From assembly GCA_016234115.1 (NCBI GenBank), contig JACRHD010000032.1, positions 1 through 38,970 on the forward strand: a DNA stretch of 38,970 nt. Reading direction: 5' to 3'. This DNA is from Nitrospirota bacterium. GTDB taxonomy: Bacteria; Nitrospirota; Thermodesulfovibrionia; UBA6902. Made by a program: the position numbers and the translations under genes. Of the stretch, positions 9,022 to 16,824 are shown one piece after another (position 1 is the stretch's first letter; each line of letters begins with the position of its first letter). The notes below the pieces were generated by a model. The model was not told the DNA's origin, did not search any database, and worked only from the letters and a program-made list of their open reading frames with translations.

Positions 9022-9098
9022 GTCATTCCCGCAATCTTTTAGCGGGAATCCATGTTTTTACAAAGAACTGGATTCCCGATTACTACCTCGGGAATGAC
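9022..9098. repeat. Family A palindromic repeat in the nuoG/nuoH junction
   Basis: CGTCATTCCCGC...GCGGGAATCC...GGATTCCCGA...CGGGAATGAC. It is a close copy of the element at 4273 and creates a spurious in-frame ATG for nuoH. Confidence 0.87.
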
Positions 9099-9142
9099 AA
9101 TTTTATATATGTTCGGGTTTCAATGACAATCTTGCCGCCTAT

Positions 9143-11707
9143 TCATAATTTTTTTATCTTCACCTCACAGCCCTCTATCCCGGCCGCCTTTGTCACTTTG
9201 TCGATGTTATAAGTCATGAGGTCCAGCGCTCCCCTGCCCCTGAAATTATTGCTGAAGTAGACCCTGTTGTCCCTTATCGCGTCGTCGATAGAGACGAAGG
9301 CCTCTCTGCTGCCCGTACGCGTAGAGAATTGTACCTTATCCCCGTCTTTCAGTCCACCTTTTTCCGCAGTCCCCGTCCCTATCCTCAGGGCGGGCTCCGG
9401 GTATATCTTCATCAAGGCAGGCGACTTTCCTGAAAGAGTGCCCGAATGAAACAGGGGCCTTTCGACTGAGAGGTAAAAATCCTCTGTGTAGTCCCTCTCC
9501 ATGGCGGCCCCTTCCGGTACCGTCTTCATCTCGCCCCTTAACGGTTCGCCGTGATAGGGCCACAAACAATCGCCCTTGCCGATTTCATGATATGTCAAAT
9601 CCCTGTACAGGGGAGACACTTTCGCCATCTCTTCCATGACGTCGGCCGCCTCTTTATAATTCATCTCGTATCCCATCCTGCCGGAGACCTCGGATATTAT
9701 CCGCCAGTCTTCCATCCCGAACATTGTCTCAACGGCCTTCTTCTGGAGCTGCACCCTGCGTTCGAGATTAGTAACTGTGCCCGTCTTCTCAGTCCATCCC
9801 TTCGCAGGCAGGACCACGTCGGCGATCTCAGCGGTGTCCGTCAGGAAAATGTCCTGCACCGCCAGGAAATCGAGCGCCTTCAGCGCTTCCTTTATATATG
9901 ACCCGTTGGGGAGATTGAACACGGGATTTTCACCCATGATATACATGCCCTTTATCTTCCCGTTTGCGGCCCCTTCGATCATCTCAAAAAGGGTCATGCC
10001 GTCATCGGAAGGGATGGCCCCGTTCCAGGACTGCTCAAATTTCCTCCTGAATTCCTGGACGCTCAGCGGCCTTCCTCCCGGAAGCATGTCAGGCGCACAC
10101 CCCGCGTCGATGACGCCCTGCTCATTCGGCTTTTCGGAAAGCAGGTAGAGCCTCGCCTCAAGCAGATAGGTCAGTCCCGATACGGCAAAGAGCGACCTGT
10201 GACCGTCAGCGCGCTGAACGAGGTCGGGACCGAAGACGATGGAAATGGATACGCTCTCAAGCAGTGTCATCCTGAGCTCGTCAAAGTCCCGCTCCCCTGT
10301 CCTTTCGCACCCTCTCTCCGATAGCTCCCGGATCCCGCTGTCCAGCGCCGGTTTCTCCCCGCGAATACCCCTTGCGCCGTAGATCTCAATGAGAAGAGAC
10401 TCAAGGACATCCGCCTCCCTGAAGACCTCCGGCATCACCTGAAGGGTCTTGTATCTTTCAAGCCCTTTCGCGTTGCCGACTACCAGTACCTTTGCCCCGC
10501 GCCTGAAGGCCTCCCTGATGGACAGTCCGAGCACGGGGTTTATCGCCGCAGGGTCTCCTCCCAAAACGAGAATGACATCGGAATTTTTTAGTCCGTCTAT
10601 CATGTTCGCGGTAATGCCCTGGCCTAACAGGTCCTCGAAATATTTCTGCGCCGAGGCAAACCCGGTCCTTGAAACAGTATCTATATTATTTGTCCCGCAG
10701 GTCATGCGCATAAATTTCTGGAATACGTAATTGTCCTCATTGCAACACCTCGGCGAGGAGATGCCCGCAATCGCGGTCCCCCCGTCCCTGCTTTTGATCT
10801 GACCCAGTTTCTCCGCGACCAGGCTCAGGGCCTCGCTCCATGTGCTTTCTTCAAGCCTGCCGTTTTTCCGCACAAGGGGGGTCTTGAGCCTCTCCGGGCT
10901 GCTTATGTACTCATAGCCGAAGCGTCCCCTTGAACACAGGAGCCCCCTGTTTAAGCCGAGGTCGAACCTGGGCACGACCCGTTTGATGGAATCGTCTCTT
11001 ACCTGGACCACGAGCGAGCACCCCACCCCGCAGTAGGGGCAGACGGTCTCCACCTCTTTATCAAGCTGCCAGGGTCTGAAGCTGTGTATATAAAGGCGGC
11101 TCAGTATTGCGCCTACAGGACAGACAGTAAGGCAGTTGCCGCAGTACTCGCAGTCAAAGGCAGCGGAGGAAAAAGGCTCCATCCTTGAACGGTTGCCCCT
11201 GCCTATTATAGAAATGGCGGACGCCCCCTGCACTTCTCCGCACATCCTTACGCAGCGCGTGCAGACGATGCACCGCTCCATGTTTCTCGCAAGGATATGG
11301 TCCTTGTGGCTTTCCGGGACCTTCCTTTTTTCTTCCCCGAACCTGCCGACTGTCGGACCGTATTTATCGACCATGTCCTGCAGCTCGCATTCTCCGGCCT
11401 TGTCGCAGTATGGGCAATCAAGCGGGTGGTTGATAAGCAGGAATTCCAGTATGCCGCGCCGCACCTTTGAAATGGCCTCGGATTCCGTCGTCACCACCAT
11501 GCCGTCGGCAACTGTAAGTGTGCACGCTGTCTGGAGCCTGGGCATCTTTTCGACCTCGACCACGCAGAGACGGCAGCCTCCGTACGGCTTCAGGGCCTCG
11601 TGATGGCAGAGCGTCGGGACCTTTATGCCCGCCCGCCTTGCAGCCTCAAGAACGGTCACCGGTTTATCCAGTGTGATTTCTTTTTCGTTTATGGTCAGGG
11701 TTATCAT
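9143..11707 (-). CDS. nuoG: NADH-quinone oxidoreductase subunit G
   Basis: Largest peripheral subunit, 854 residues. In order it carries a [2Fe-2S] ferredoxin domain (CHHEALKPYGGCRLC and a later Cys), the His-ligated [4Fe-4S] motif HPLDCPYCDKAGEC, and two further clusters (CIVCTRCVRMCGE and CEYCGNCLTVCPVG). An off-path N7-type cluster (CPYCGVGC with GLLCSRGRFG) and a molybdopterin-oxidoreductase-like domain without obvious catalytic Mo ligands follow. The extra N7 cluster and full-length C-terminal domain resemble the E. coli/Thermus type. The ATG at 11707 is preferred; a TTG three codons upstream also reads through. Confidence 0.96.
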   Translation of the reverse strand: MITLTINEKEITLDKPVTVLEAARRAGIKVPTLCHHEALKPYGGCRLCVVEVEKMPRLQTACTLTVADGMVVTTESEAISKVRRGILEFLLINHPLDCPYCDKAGECELQDMVDKYGPTVGRFGEEKRKVPESHKDHILARNMERCIVCTRCVRMCGEVQGASAISIIGRGNRSRMEPFSSAAFDCEYCGNCLTVCPVGAILSRLYIHSFRPWQLDKEVETVCPYCGVGCSLVVQVRDDSIKRVVPRFDLGLNRGLLCSRGRFGYEYISSPERLKTPLVRKNGRLEESTWSEALSLVAEKLGQIKSRDGGTAIAGISSPRCCNEDNYVFQKFMRMTCGTNNIDTVSRTGFASAQKYFEDLLGQGITANMIDGLKNSDVILVLGGDPAAINPVLGLSIREAFRRGAKVLVVGNAKGLERYKTLQVMPEVFREADVLESLLIEIYGARGIRGEKPALDSGIRELSERGCERTGERDFDELRMTLLESVSISIVFGPDLVQRADGHRSLFAVSGLTYLLEARLYLLSEKPNEQGVIDAGCAPDMLPGGRPLSVQEFRRKFEQSWNGAIPSDDGMTLFEMIEGAANGKIKGMYIMGENPVFNLPNGSYIKEALKALDFLAVQDIFLTDTAEIADVVLPAKGWTEKTGTVTNLERRVQLQKKAVETMFGMEDWRIISEVSGRMGYEMNYKEAADVMEEMAKVSPLYRDLTYHEIGKGDCLWPYHGEPLRGEMKTVPEGAAMERDYTEDFYLSVERPLFHSGTLSGKSPALMKIYPEPALRIGTGTAEKGGLKDGDKVQFSTRTGSREAFVSIDDAIRDNRVYFSNNFRGRGALDLMTYNIDKVTKAAGIEGCEVKIKKL

Positions 11708-11721
11708 ATTAACCAATCAAA

Positions 11722-11760
11722 AAATTTGAAATTTCAAATTTCAAATTTGAAATTCAAAAA
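11722..11760. repeat. Family C AT-rich palindrome in the nuoF/nuoG junction
   Basis: AATTTGAAATTTCAAATTTC followed by AAATTTGAAATTC: self-complementary words able to form a hairpin. Fills the 57-bp spacer. Confidence 0.8.
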
Positions 11761-11764
11761 CGCA

Positions 11765-13009
11765 TTATGCGTTTTTTATGTGTTCCTCAAACTCGTTCCT
11801 GAAATTCTTCAGCATCCCGGCAACTACCCCTGCCGCGGCGTCGCCGAGGGGACAAAAGGTCTTGCCTGAGATATTCTCCGCGACATCGGAGAGCAGTTCA
11901 ATATCTCCGTTTCTTCCCCTGCCGCCTTCAACGCGCTCAAGTATCTTTCTGAGCCATTCGGTCCCCTCCCTGCACGGGACGCACTTGCCGCAGGATTCAT
12001 GCTCGAAAAATTTCAATGTCCTGTATGCCACTCTCACCATGCATACGGACTCATCCATAACTATTACCGCGCCGGAGCCCAACATGCTGCCGGCCTTCGG
12101 CATTGAAACAAAGTCCATGGCGCAATCGATGCTGTCCGCCGTAAGCAAAGGCGTTGAGACGCCCCCGGGAAAAACGGCCTTTAATTTCTTTCCGCCCTTT
12201 ATTCCTCCCGCGTGCGCGTAAATAATATCTCTCAGGCTCGTGCCCATCGGCAACTCATATACCCCGGGCTTTTCAACGCGCCCGCTGACGCTGAAGAGTT
12301 TGGGACCGGGACAGAACTTGCTCCCGATTTTAGAATACGCCTCCCCGCCTCTCTCTATGATGGAGGGCACGTTGGAAAGGGTCTCAACATTATTGACAAT
12401 CGTGGGCTTGCCCCAGGCGCCGGTATTTACAGGAAAAGGCGGCCTGTTTCTCGGCAGTCCCCTTTTCCCTTCAAGGGACTCAAGCAGCGTCGTCTCTTCG
12501 CCGCATATGTACGCGCCCGCGCCCTGGTAGACAGTGAGATCGAATTTTATCCCTTTGCCTGTGATGTTGTCTCCTAAAAAATTCTTTTCACGGGCCTCGT
12601 CAATCGCTCTGTCTAAAATTTCCTTTGCGCGGGGATATTCTCCCCTCAGATATATATAACCGCGTTCAGAGCCGAGCGCATAAGCTGAAATGACCATGCC
12701 CTCTATCAGAAGATGAGGGTTTTTCTCTAATATGGGCCTGTCCTTGAATGTCCCGGGCTCGCCTTCGTCGGCGTTGCAAACTAAATACTTCGGGGACTTG
12801 GGATCGGCTATCGCAAAACTCCATTTCATGCCTGTGGGAAAGCCCGCGCCGCCCCTGCCCCTCAGCCCGGATTTCTTCACTTCATCAACGATATCTCCCG
12901 GCTGGAGCCCGAGGGCCTTTGACAGACCCCGGTATCCTCCGGCTTTGACATACTCGTTGATATCAGCGGAGTTTCCGGTATCGGTATTTTTTAATAATAT
13001 TTTTTCCAT
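11765..13009 (-). CDS. nuoF: NADH-quinone oxidoreductase subunit F (NADH/FMN, N3 cluster)
   Basis: NADH-oxidising flavoprotein subunit, 414 residues. The glycine-rich NADH-binding loop is GLRGRGGAGFPTG. The FMN region includes YLVCNADEGEPGTFKDR and GAGAYICGEETTLLESLEG. The C-terminal [4Fe-4S] cluster N3 is bound by ESCGKCVPCREGT and the distal Cys in KTFCPLGDAA. These are complete, so the subunit should be active. Gene order E-F-G is preserved. Confidence 0.97.
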   Translation of the reverse strand: MEKILLKNTDTGNSADINEYVKAGGYRGLSKALGLQPGDIVDEVKKSGLRGRGGAGFPTGMKWSFAIADPKSPKYLVCNADEGEPGTFKDRPILEKNPHLLIEGMVISAYALGSERGYIYLRGEYPRAKEILDRAIDEAREKNFLGDNITGKGIKFDLTVYQGAGAYICGEETTLLESLEGKRGLPRNRPPFPVNTGAWGKPTIVNNVETLSNVPSIIERGGEAYSKIGSKFCPGPKLFSVSGRVEKPGVYELPMGTSLRDIIYAHAGGIKGGKKLKAVFPGGVSTPLLTADSIDCAMDFVSMPKAGSMLGSGAVIVMDESVCMVRVAYRTLKFFEHESCGKCVPCREGTEWLRKILERVEGGRGRNGDIELLSDVAENISGKTFCPLGDAAAGVVAGMLKNFRNEFEEHIKNA

Positions 13010-13020
13010 CGCCTTATCGA

Positions 13021-13108
13021 AGGGTTCGAGGGTTCAAGGGGTCGAGGGTTCAAGTGAAAAAAACTCTCGTGCCTTCACTCGAATCCTGGAACCCCTGGTC
13101 CCTTGAAC
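13021..13108. repeat. Family B inverted repeat in the nuoE/nuoF junction
   Basis: AGGGTTCGAGGGTTCAAGGG on the left and complementary TGGAACCCCTGG/CCCTTGAACC on the right, around TCAAGTGAAAA and TTCACTCGAA. It fills the whole spacer. Confidence 0.87.
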
Positions 13109-13573
13109 CTATTTATATTTCTCCAATATCTCTACTATGCCCTCTTCCGAAAGATTGTCGTAAAAATCCGTATCCACCAGCATCGCGGGAGCGGTCCCGC
13201 AGGCCCCGATGCATTCCATGATTACAAAGGAAAATCTCCCGTCTGCAGAAGTTCCGCCGGGCTCCACCCGGAATTTCTCTGAAATAAAATCCGCTAACTT
13301 CTCGGAGCCAAGGAGCATGCACGACACGTTTGTGCAAAGCTGGATCAGGTGCCGGCCTAACGGCTTGTGCCTGTACATTGAATAAAAAGACGCCGCGCCC
13401 CTGACATCGGCCTCCGGAAGGTTCAGTGTCTTTGCCACGCACAGCAGGGCTTCACTGCTCAGATGACCGAACTCCTTCTGGGCTATATATAATGAAGGCA
13501 AAAGCGCGCTCCTTCTTTCCGGATACCTGGCCCGTATATCGTCAATCTCTTTCAAAACAGTATCGTTGAACAT
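13109..13573 (-). CDS. nuoE: NADH-quinone oxidoreductase subunit E ([2Fe-2S] N1a)
   Basis: Thioredoxin-fold ferredoxin subunit, 154 residues, holding the [2Fe-2S] cluster N1a beside the flavin. All four ligands are visible as CTNVSC (CX4C) and CIGAC (CX3C). The N-terminal helical bundle (YPERRSALLPSLYIAQKEFGHLS, in part) is typical. ATG at 13573. The last codons abut a family B repeat. Confidence 0.96.
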   Translation of the reverse strand: MFNDTVLKEIDDIRARYPERRSALLPSLYIAQKEFGHLSSEALLCVAKTLNLPEADVRGAASFYSMYRHKPLGRHLIQLCTNVSCMLLGSEKLADFISEKFRVEPGGTSADGRFSFVIMECIGACGTAPAMLVDTDFYDNLSEEGIVEILEKYK

Positions 13574-13578
13574 ATTAA

Positions 13579-13607
13579 ATTTGAGATTTCAAATTTGAAA
13601 TTTGAAA
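13579..13607. repeat. Family C AT-rich palindrome in the nuoD/nuoE junction
   Basis: TTTGAGATTTCAAATTTG followed by AAATTTGAAATT in a 39-bp spacer; the words are self-complementary. Confidence 0.75.
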
Positions 13608-13612
13608 TTATC

Positions 13613-14827
13613 TCACCTGTCGCATTCTCCCAGCACTATATCTATGCTTCCGATATTTGCAATGACATCCGCTACCATCTCTCCTTCGCAGAGCTTCGGC
13701 AGGGCCGATACATGAACAAAGGACGGAGACCTGAGCCTCATGCGGTAAGGCTTTCCCGTACCGTCACTGACAAAATAAAAACCCAACTCCCCTTTCGGTA
13801 CTTCCGTGGCGGAATAAATCTCGCCTTCGGGGGCCGCCTGGGGGCCTTTTGTTATCAGCACAAAATGGTGTATGAGATGCTCCATGTCGGAGAGGACCCT
13901 GTCCTTGGCCGGCAGCGTGAACTTCGGGGCGTCAGCCATTATGGGGCCTTCGGGCAGTCTTTCCACGCATTGTCTTATGATGGAGTTGGACTGGCGGAAC
14001 TCATCCATTCTCACCCTGTACCGGTCGTAAACATCTCCGTTCTTCCCAATCGGAACTTCCCATTTCAATTTGTCATAAGCCCCGTAAGGCATGGCCTTCC
14101 TCACATCGTAAGGGACGCCGGAGCCCCTGAGGGCCGGCCCGCTCATGCCCCAGTTGATCGCGTCTTCGGCGGAAATAACGCCGACGCCTTTAGTACGCTT
14201 CAGCCATATGCGGTTCTTGTCGATCAGTGTCTCATACTGCTCCACGCGCATCGGGAATTCATCGGTAAACCGGCAAAGCTCTTCAAGCCATTGGGGTCCA
14301 ACGTCATTTTTGACCCCGCCGATTCTTGTGTAACTGACCGTAAGCCTCGCCCCGCACAGCTTTTCAAACAGGTCCAGTATCTTTTCTCTCTCCCTGAAGC
14401 AATAAAGAAACACCGTCATCGCTCCTATATCAAGGGCATGGGTGGCCAGCCAGAGGAGGTGGTTTGAGATGCGGGTCATCTCCGCAACCATCGTCCTTAT
14501 AAATTGCGCCCTCTCGGGGATCTCTATCCCGAAGAGCTTCTCCACCGCAACGCAGTAACCGACGTTGTTGGCCATTGCGGAAATATAATCGAGCCGGTCG
14601 GTGAGGGGTAGTATCTGAAGGTAATTCCTGTATTCCGAGAGCTTTTCAACGCCCCTGTGGAGATACCCGACATACGGCGTGCATTTGACGATCGTCTCGC
14701 CGTCGAGGTCCAGCACGAGCCGGAGTACGCCGTGGGTGGCCGGGTGCTGGGGACCCAGGTTGAGCGTCAGCTCCGTAGTTGCAAGGCGCTCACTGTCTGT
14801 ATCGTTAGGACCGTTGTTGTTATCCAT
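13613..14827 (-). CDS. nuoD: NADH-quinone oxidoreductase subunit D
   Basis: Peripheral-arm subunit lining the quinone site, 404 residues, homologous to the large subunit of NiFe hydrogenases but without metal ligands. Recognised from [23 protein letters not shown] (in part), the quinone-proximal His-containing loop, [25 protein letters not shown] and the C-terminus VLGECDR. NuoC and NuoD are separate genes here, not fused as in E. coli. Confidence 0.97.
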   Translation of the reverse strand: MDNNNGPNDTDSERLATTELTLNLGPQHPATHGVLRLVLDLDGETIVKCTPYVGYLHRGVEKLSEYRNYLQILPLTDRLDYISAMANNVGYCVAVEKLFGIEIPERAQFIRTMVAEMTRISNHLLWLATHALDIGAMTVFLYCFREREKILDLFEKLCGARLTVSYTRIGGVKNDVGPQWLEELCRFTDEFPMRVEQYETLIDKNRIWLKRTKGVGVISAEDAINWGMSGPALRGSGVPYDVRKAMPYGAYDKLKWEVPIGKNGDVYDRYRVRMDEFRQSNSIIRQCVERLPEGPIMADAPKFTLPAKDRVLSDMEHLIHHFVLITKGPQAAPEGEIYSATEVPKGELGFYFVSDGTGKPYRMRLRSPSFVHVSALPKLCEGEMVADVIANIGSIDIVLGECDR

Positions 14828-14837
14828 GTTATAAAAT

Positions 14838-14921
14838 CCGAGGGGCCGAGCGAGGGGTCAAGTGAACCGCATCTGATGTTGCGTCGCCTGGACCCTTGGA
14901 CCCTTGAACCCTTGAACCCTT
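14838..14921. repeat. Family B inverted repeat in the nuoC/nuoD junction
   Basis: CCGAGGGGCCGAGCGAGGGG with TCAAGTGAA, then GGACCCTTGGACCCTTGAACC. It is slightly diverged from the copies at 6327 and 13021 but has the same layout, and fills the 96-bp spacer. Confidence 0.83.
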
Positions 14922-14923
14922 TT

Positions 14924-15454
14924 TCATCCTATGTTCCATTCCCTGTCATGAGAGTGCAGCTCTTTAGTGTCTTCAAATCCCCGGTATTCCCAGCCTTCTT
15001 TCCCTTTCAACGGATAGTCTTTTCTCTGGGGAAAACCTTCCCAGTCTTCAGGCATCAGGATACGTCTCAAATCAGGATGCCCGTTAAACACTATACCGTA
15101 CATGTCGCACGCCTCTCTCTCGTGCCAGTTGGCCCCGCTCCAGACAGACACAACGCTGTCGATGGACGGGTCGTCTGCGGGGACCCGGGCCTTCAGAAGG
15201 ATGCGATGGTTGAATTTCAGGGAATAAAGATTATAGACAACCTCAAACCGGTCTTTTCTTTCCGGATAATCGACCCCGCACAGGTCCGTCAGGAAATTCA
15301 TGTTCAGGTCGGGGGCCCCGTACAGATAACGGCATATATCGAGTATCCTCTCCCGCCTGACCGTCACAAAGACCTGGTCTCTGAAGCTCCTTGCCTCCTC
15401 AACTTCAAGCGGGAATTTTTCCTGCAGCCTGTTTGCGATTTCTGTAGGTTCCAT
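14924..15454 (-). CDS. nuoC: NADH-quinone oxidoreductase subunit C
   Basis: Complex I 30-kDa-type subunit, 176 residues. Diagnostic stretches are CGVDYPERKDRFEVVYNLYS, VSVWSGANWHEREACDMYG, and the C-terminal GHPDLRRILMPEDWEGFP with QRKDYPLKG. It bridges NuoB, NuoD and NuoI in the peripheral arm. Independent gene of normal length. Confidence 0.96.
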   Translation of the reverse strand: MEPTEIANRLQEKFPLEVEEARSFRDQVFVTVRRERILDICRYLYGAPDLNMNFLTDLCGVDYPERKDRFEVVYNLYSLKFNHRILLKARVPADDPSIDSVVSVWSGANWHEREACDMYGIVFNGHPDLRRILMPEDWEGFPQRKDYPLKGKEGWEYRGFEDTKELHSHDREWNIG

Positions 15455-15465
15455 AATTTCTTTCC

Positions 15466-15486
15466 GGGCGGGTTTGAAACCCGCCC
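15466..15486. repeat. GC-rich perfect palindrome in the nuoB/nuoC junction
   Basis: GGGCGGGTTT-G-AAACCCGCCC: 10-bp perfect arms around one base. A second, related GC palindrome lies in the nuoA/nuoB junction. Confidence 0.85.
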
Positions 15487-15524
15487 CTACTAAACTCTGA
15501 ACTCTTGACTCTTAACTCTGCCGT

Positions 15525-16040
15525 TTATCTCCACGGGCTCCATCTGAAATATTCCTTGTCGATCTTTTCCTGCAATTTCATCAGTCCCTGCATAAGGGCT
15601 TCCGGCCTGGGAGGACAGCCGGGGACATAAACATCAACGGGCAAAAACGAGTCGCATCCCTGGACCGTCGAATATGTATTGAATATGCCGCCGGAACACG
15701 CGCAGCTCCCCATTGCAATGACGTATCTCGGCTCAGGCATCTGGTCGTATACCCTTCGGATGACCGGGGCCATTTTCTTTGTCACCGTGCCCGCTATGAC
15801 AATAACGTCGGACTGCCTCGGAGACGCCCGGAATATGACCCCGAACCGGTCCAGGTCATAATGACTGGAGCCCGTCGTCATCATCTCGATCGCGCAGCAG
15901 GCAAGGCCGAACGCCATCGGCCACATCGAGTTCTTCCTGCCCCAATTGACGAGCTTATCAAGCGATGTTATGATCGTATTCCCGCCGGGAATAATTTTTA
16001 CATCTTTTTCGACTTCAACTAACTCTGCGCCTAATATCAT
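15525..16040 (-). CDS. nuoB: NADH-quinone oxidoreductase subunit B (N2 cluster)
   Basis: Subunit of 171 residues carrying [4Fe-4S] cluster N2, the electron donor to quinone. The four Cys ligands are visible: the unusual adjacent pair in [10 protein letters not shown], one in MGSCACSGG, and one in [12 protein letters not shown]. Homologous to the small subunit of NiFe hydrogenases. The ATG at 16040 gives a short N-terminal extension ([14 protein letters not shown]) before the conserved core. Confidence 0.97.
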   Translation of the reverse strand: MILGAELVEVEKDVKIIPGGNTIITSLDKLVNWGRKNSMWPMAFGLACCAIEMMTTGSSHYDLDRFGVIFRASPRQSDVIVIAGTVTKKMAPVIRRVYDQMPEPRYVIAMGSCACSGGIFNTYSTVQGCDSFLPVDVYVPGCPPRPEALMQGLMKLQEKIDKEYFRWSPWR

Positions 16041-16059
16041 ATTGTATTTCCTTTACGTA

Positions 16060-16081
16060 CGGGCGGGGTCACCCCGCCCCG
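16060..16081. repeat. GC-rich perfect palindrome in the nuoA/nuoB junction
   Basis: GGGCGGGGT-C-ACCCCGCCC, 9-bp perfect arms, sitting in a 49-bp spacer. Confidence 0.83.
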
Positions 16082-16089
16082 ACACCTGT

Positions 16090-16461
16090 TTATTCCCACT
16101 CGAAAGCGCCCTTCTTCCATACATACACGTAGCCTATCAAAAGGATGAAGATGAAAAGCATCATCTCCACAAAACCATATATTCCCAATTTGTCGTAAGC
16201 AACTGCCCACGGATAAAGAAAGACCGCTTCCACGTCGAACACCACAAAAAGCATCGCTATGATGTAGAACTTGACGGAAAATTTGTACCTCGGCTCGCCC
16301 ACGGGCGGGTTGCCCGACTCATAGGGAAAAAGCTTAAGGGTGTACGGCCTCCTGGGCCTGACAAGGATACCTCCGACAATGGCGCCGAGACCGATTAACA
16401 ATGCGATAAAAAAGATAATTGCGACCGGGAAATAGTCTGATGGAATATATGTTCCTGGCAT
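16090..16461 (-). CDS. nuoA: NADH-quinone oxidoreductase subunit A
   Basis: First gene of the operon, 123 residues with three membrane helices. Family hallmarks are RPRRPYTLKLFPYESGNPPVG, whose ESG loop reaches the quinone chamber, FDVEAVFLYPWAVAYDKLG, and the last helix FVEMMLFIFILLIGYVYVWKKGAFEW (in part). The ATG at 16461 gives MPGTYIPSDYFPVAIIFF, normal for the family. No Shine-Dalgarno sequence is visible and the promoter -10 box ends only 10 bp before the ATG, so the transcript may be leaderless. Confidence 0.96.
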   Translation of the reverse strand: MPGTYIPSDYFPVAIIFFIALLIGLGAIVGGILVRPRRPYTLKLFPYESGNPPVGEPRYKFSVKFYIIAMLFVVFDVEAVFLYPWAVAYDKLGIYGFVEMMLFIFILLIGYVYVWKKGAFEWE

Positions 16462-16471
16462 ATTGCTGTTT

Positions 16472-16501
16472 TTTATACACGAAAACGTCAGCCTGTGTCA
16501 A
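16472..16501 (-). promoter_or_regulatory. Putative sigma70 promoter of the nuo operon
   Basis: On the minus strand a perfect -35 TTGACA (16501-16496) is followed by an 18-nt spacer and a -10 TATAAA (16477-16472). Predicted start is near 16465, only a few bases before the nuoA ATG at 16461. It is the best promoter match in the window and is correctly placed for all 14 nuo genes. Confidence 0.7.
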
Positions 16502-16557
16502 CTTAATCTTCCTTATGCATTGTTTTAAATTATTTATTGGAAAAAATAATACTGACA

Positions 16558-16803
16558 GGGTCGCGGGTCAAGGGGCAAGGGGCAGGTGAAAAACCCCATA
16601 CCGGGTCCTTCTGTATTTCGGGAATCTCGGGGCGAGTCTTCGCGGAGAAGCGCTTCGACCTTCCCTCGAAATTAAAGCCACTCCCTCCCAGGATTCGTTT
16701 CGGGAGGGACTCCCGAAACACAACGCTCTTGCCCCCTGCCCCTTGCCCCCTGCCCCCTGCCCCTTGCCCCTTTTTTTCCCCTTACCCCTTGCCCCCTGAC
16801 CCT
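16558..16803. repeat. Low-complexity repeat region between the divergent promoters
   Basis: The nuoA/kinase intergenic region (16462-16824) holds GGGTCAAGGGGCAAGGGG-type arms at the left and their complement at the right. There is a 9-bp hairpin (GTTTCGGGA/TCCCGAAAC, 16697-16719) and six perfect tandem copies of the heptamer YTGCCCC at 16729-16770. The minus strand of the heptamer block has at least four G4 runs, a G-quadruplex-type pattern. The kinase reading frame stays open through this region, but its residues are just repeat-encoded Pro/Cys/Leu and are not taken as coding. Confidence 0.75.
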
Positions 16804-16817
16804 CTTCTTCTTATAAT
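16789..16817 (+). promoter_or_regulatory. Putative promoter of the heme sensor kinase
   Basis: Perfect -10 TATAAT at 16812-16817, with TTGCCC as -35 at 16789-16794 (17-nt spacer). Predicted start is at about 16824, directly at the kinase ATG (16825). The -35 is inside a heptamer-like repeat unit. Confidence 0.5.
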
Positions 16818-16824
16818 ACTGTTG

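Noticed and set aside
9000-9026. Upstream ATG of nuoH
   Set aside because: It lies inside the family A palindrome and adds nine residues not seen in NuoH proteins.
13595-14467. 290-residue plus-strand ORF opposite nuoD
   Set aside because: Shadow of nuoD codon bias; the nuoD frame is unambiguous.
16537-16824. In-frame extension of the histidine kinase by 96 codons
   Set aside because: The codons come from CCCCTTG/CCCCCTG repeats and the sequence contains the promoter; the protein start at 16825 fits kinase topology.
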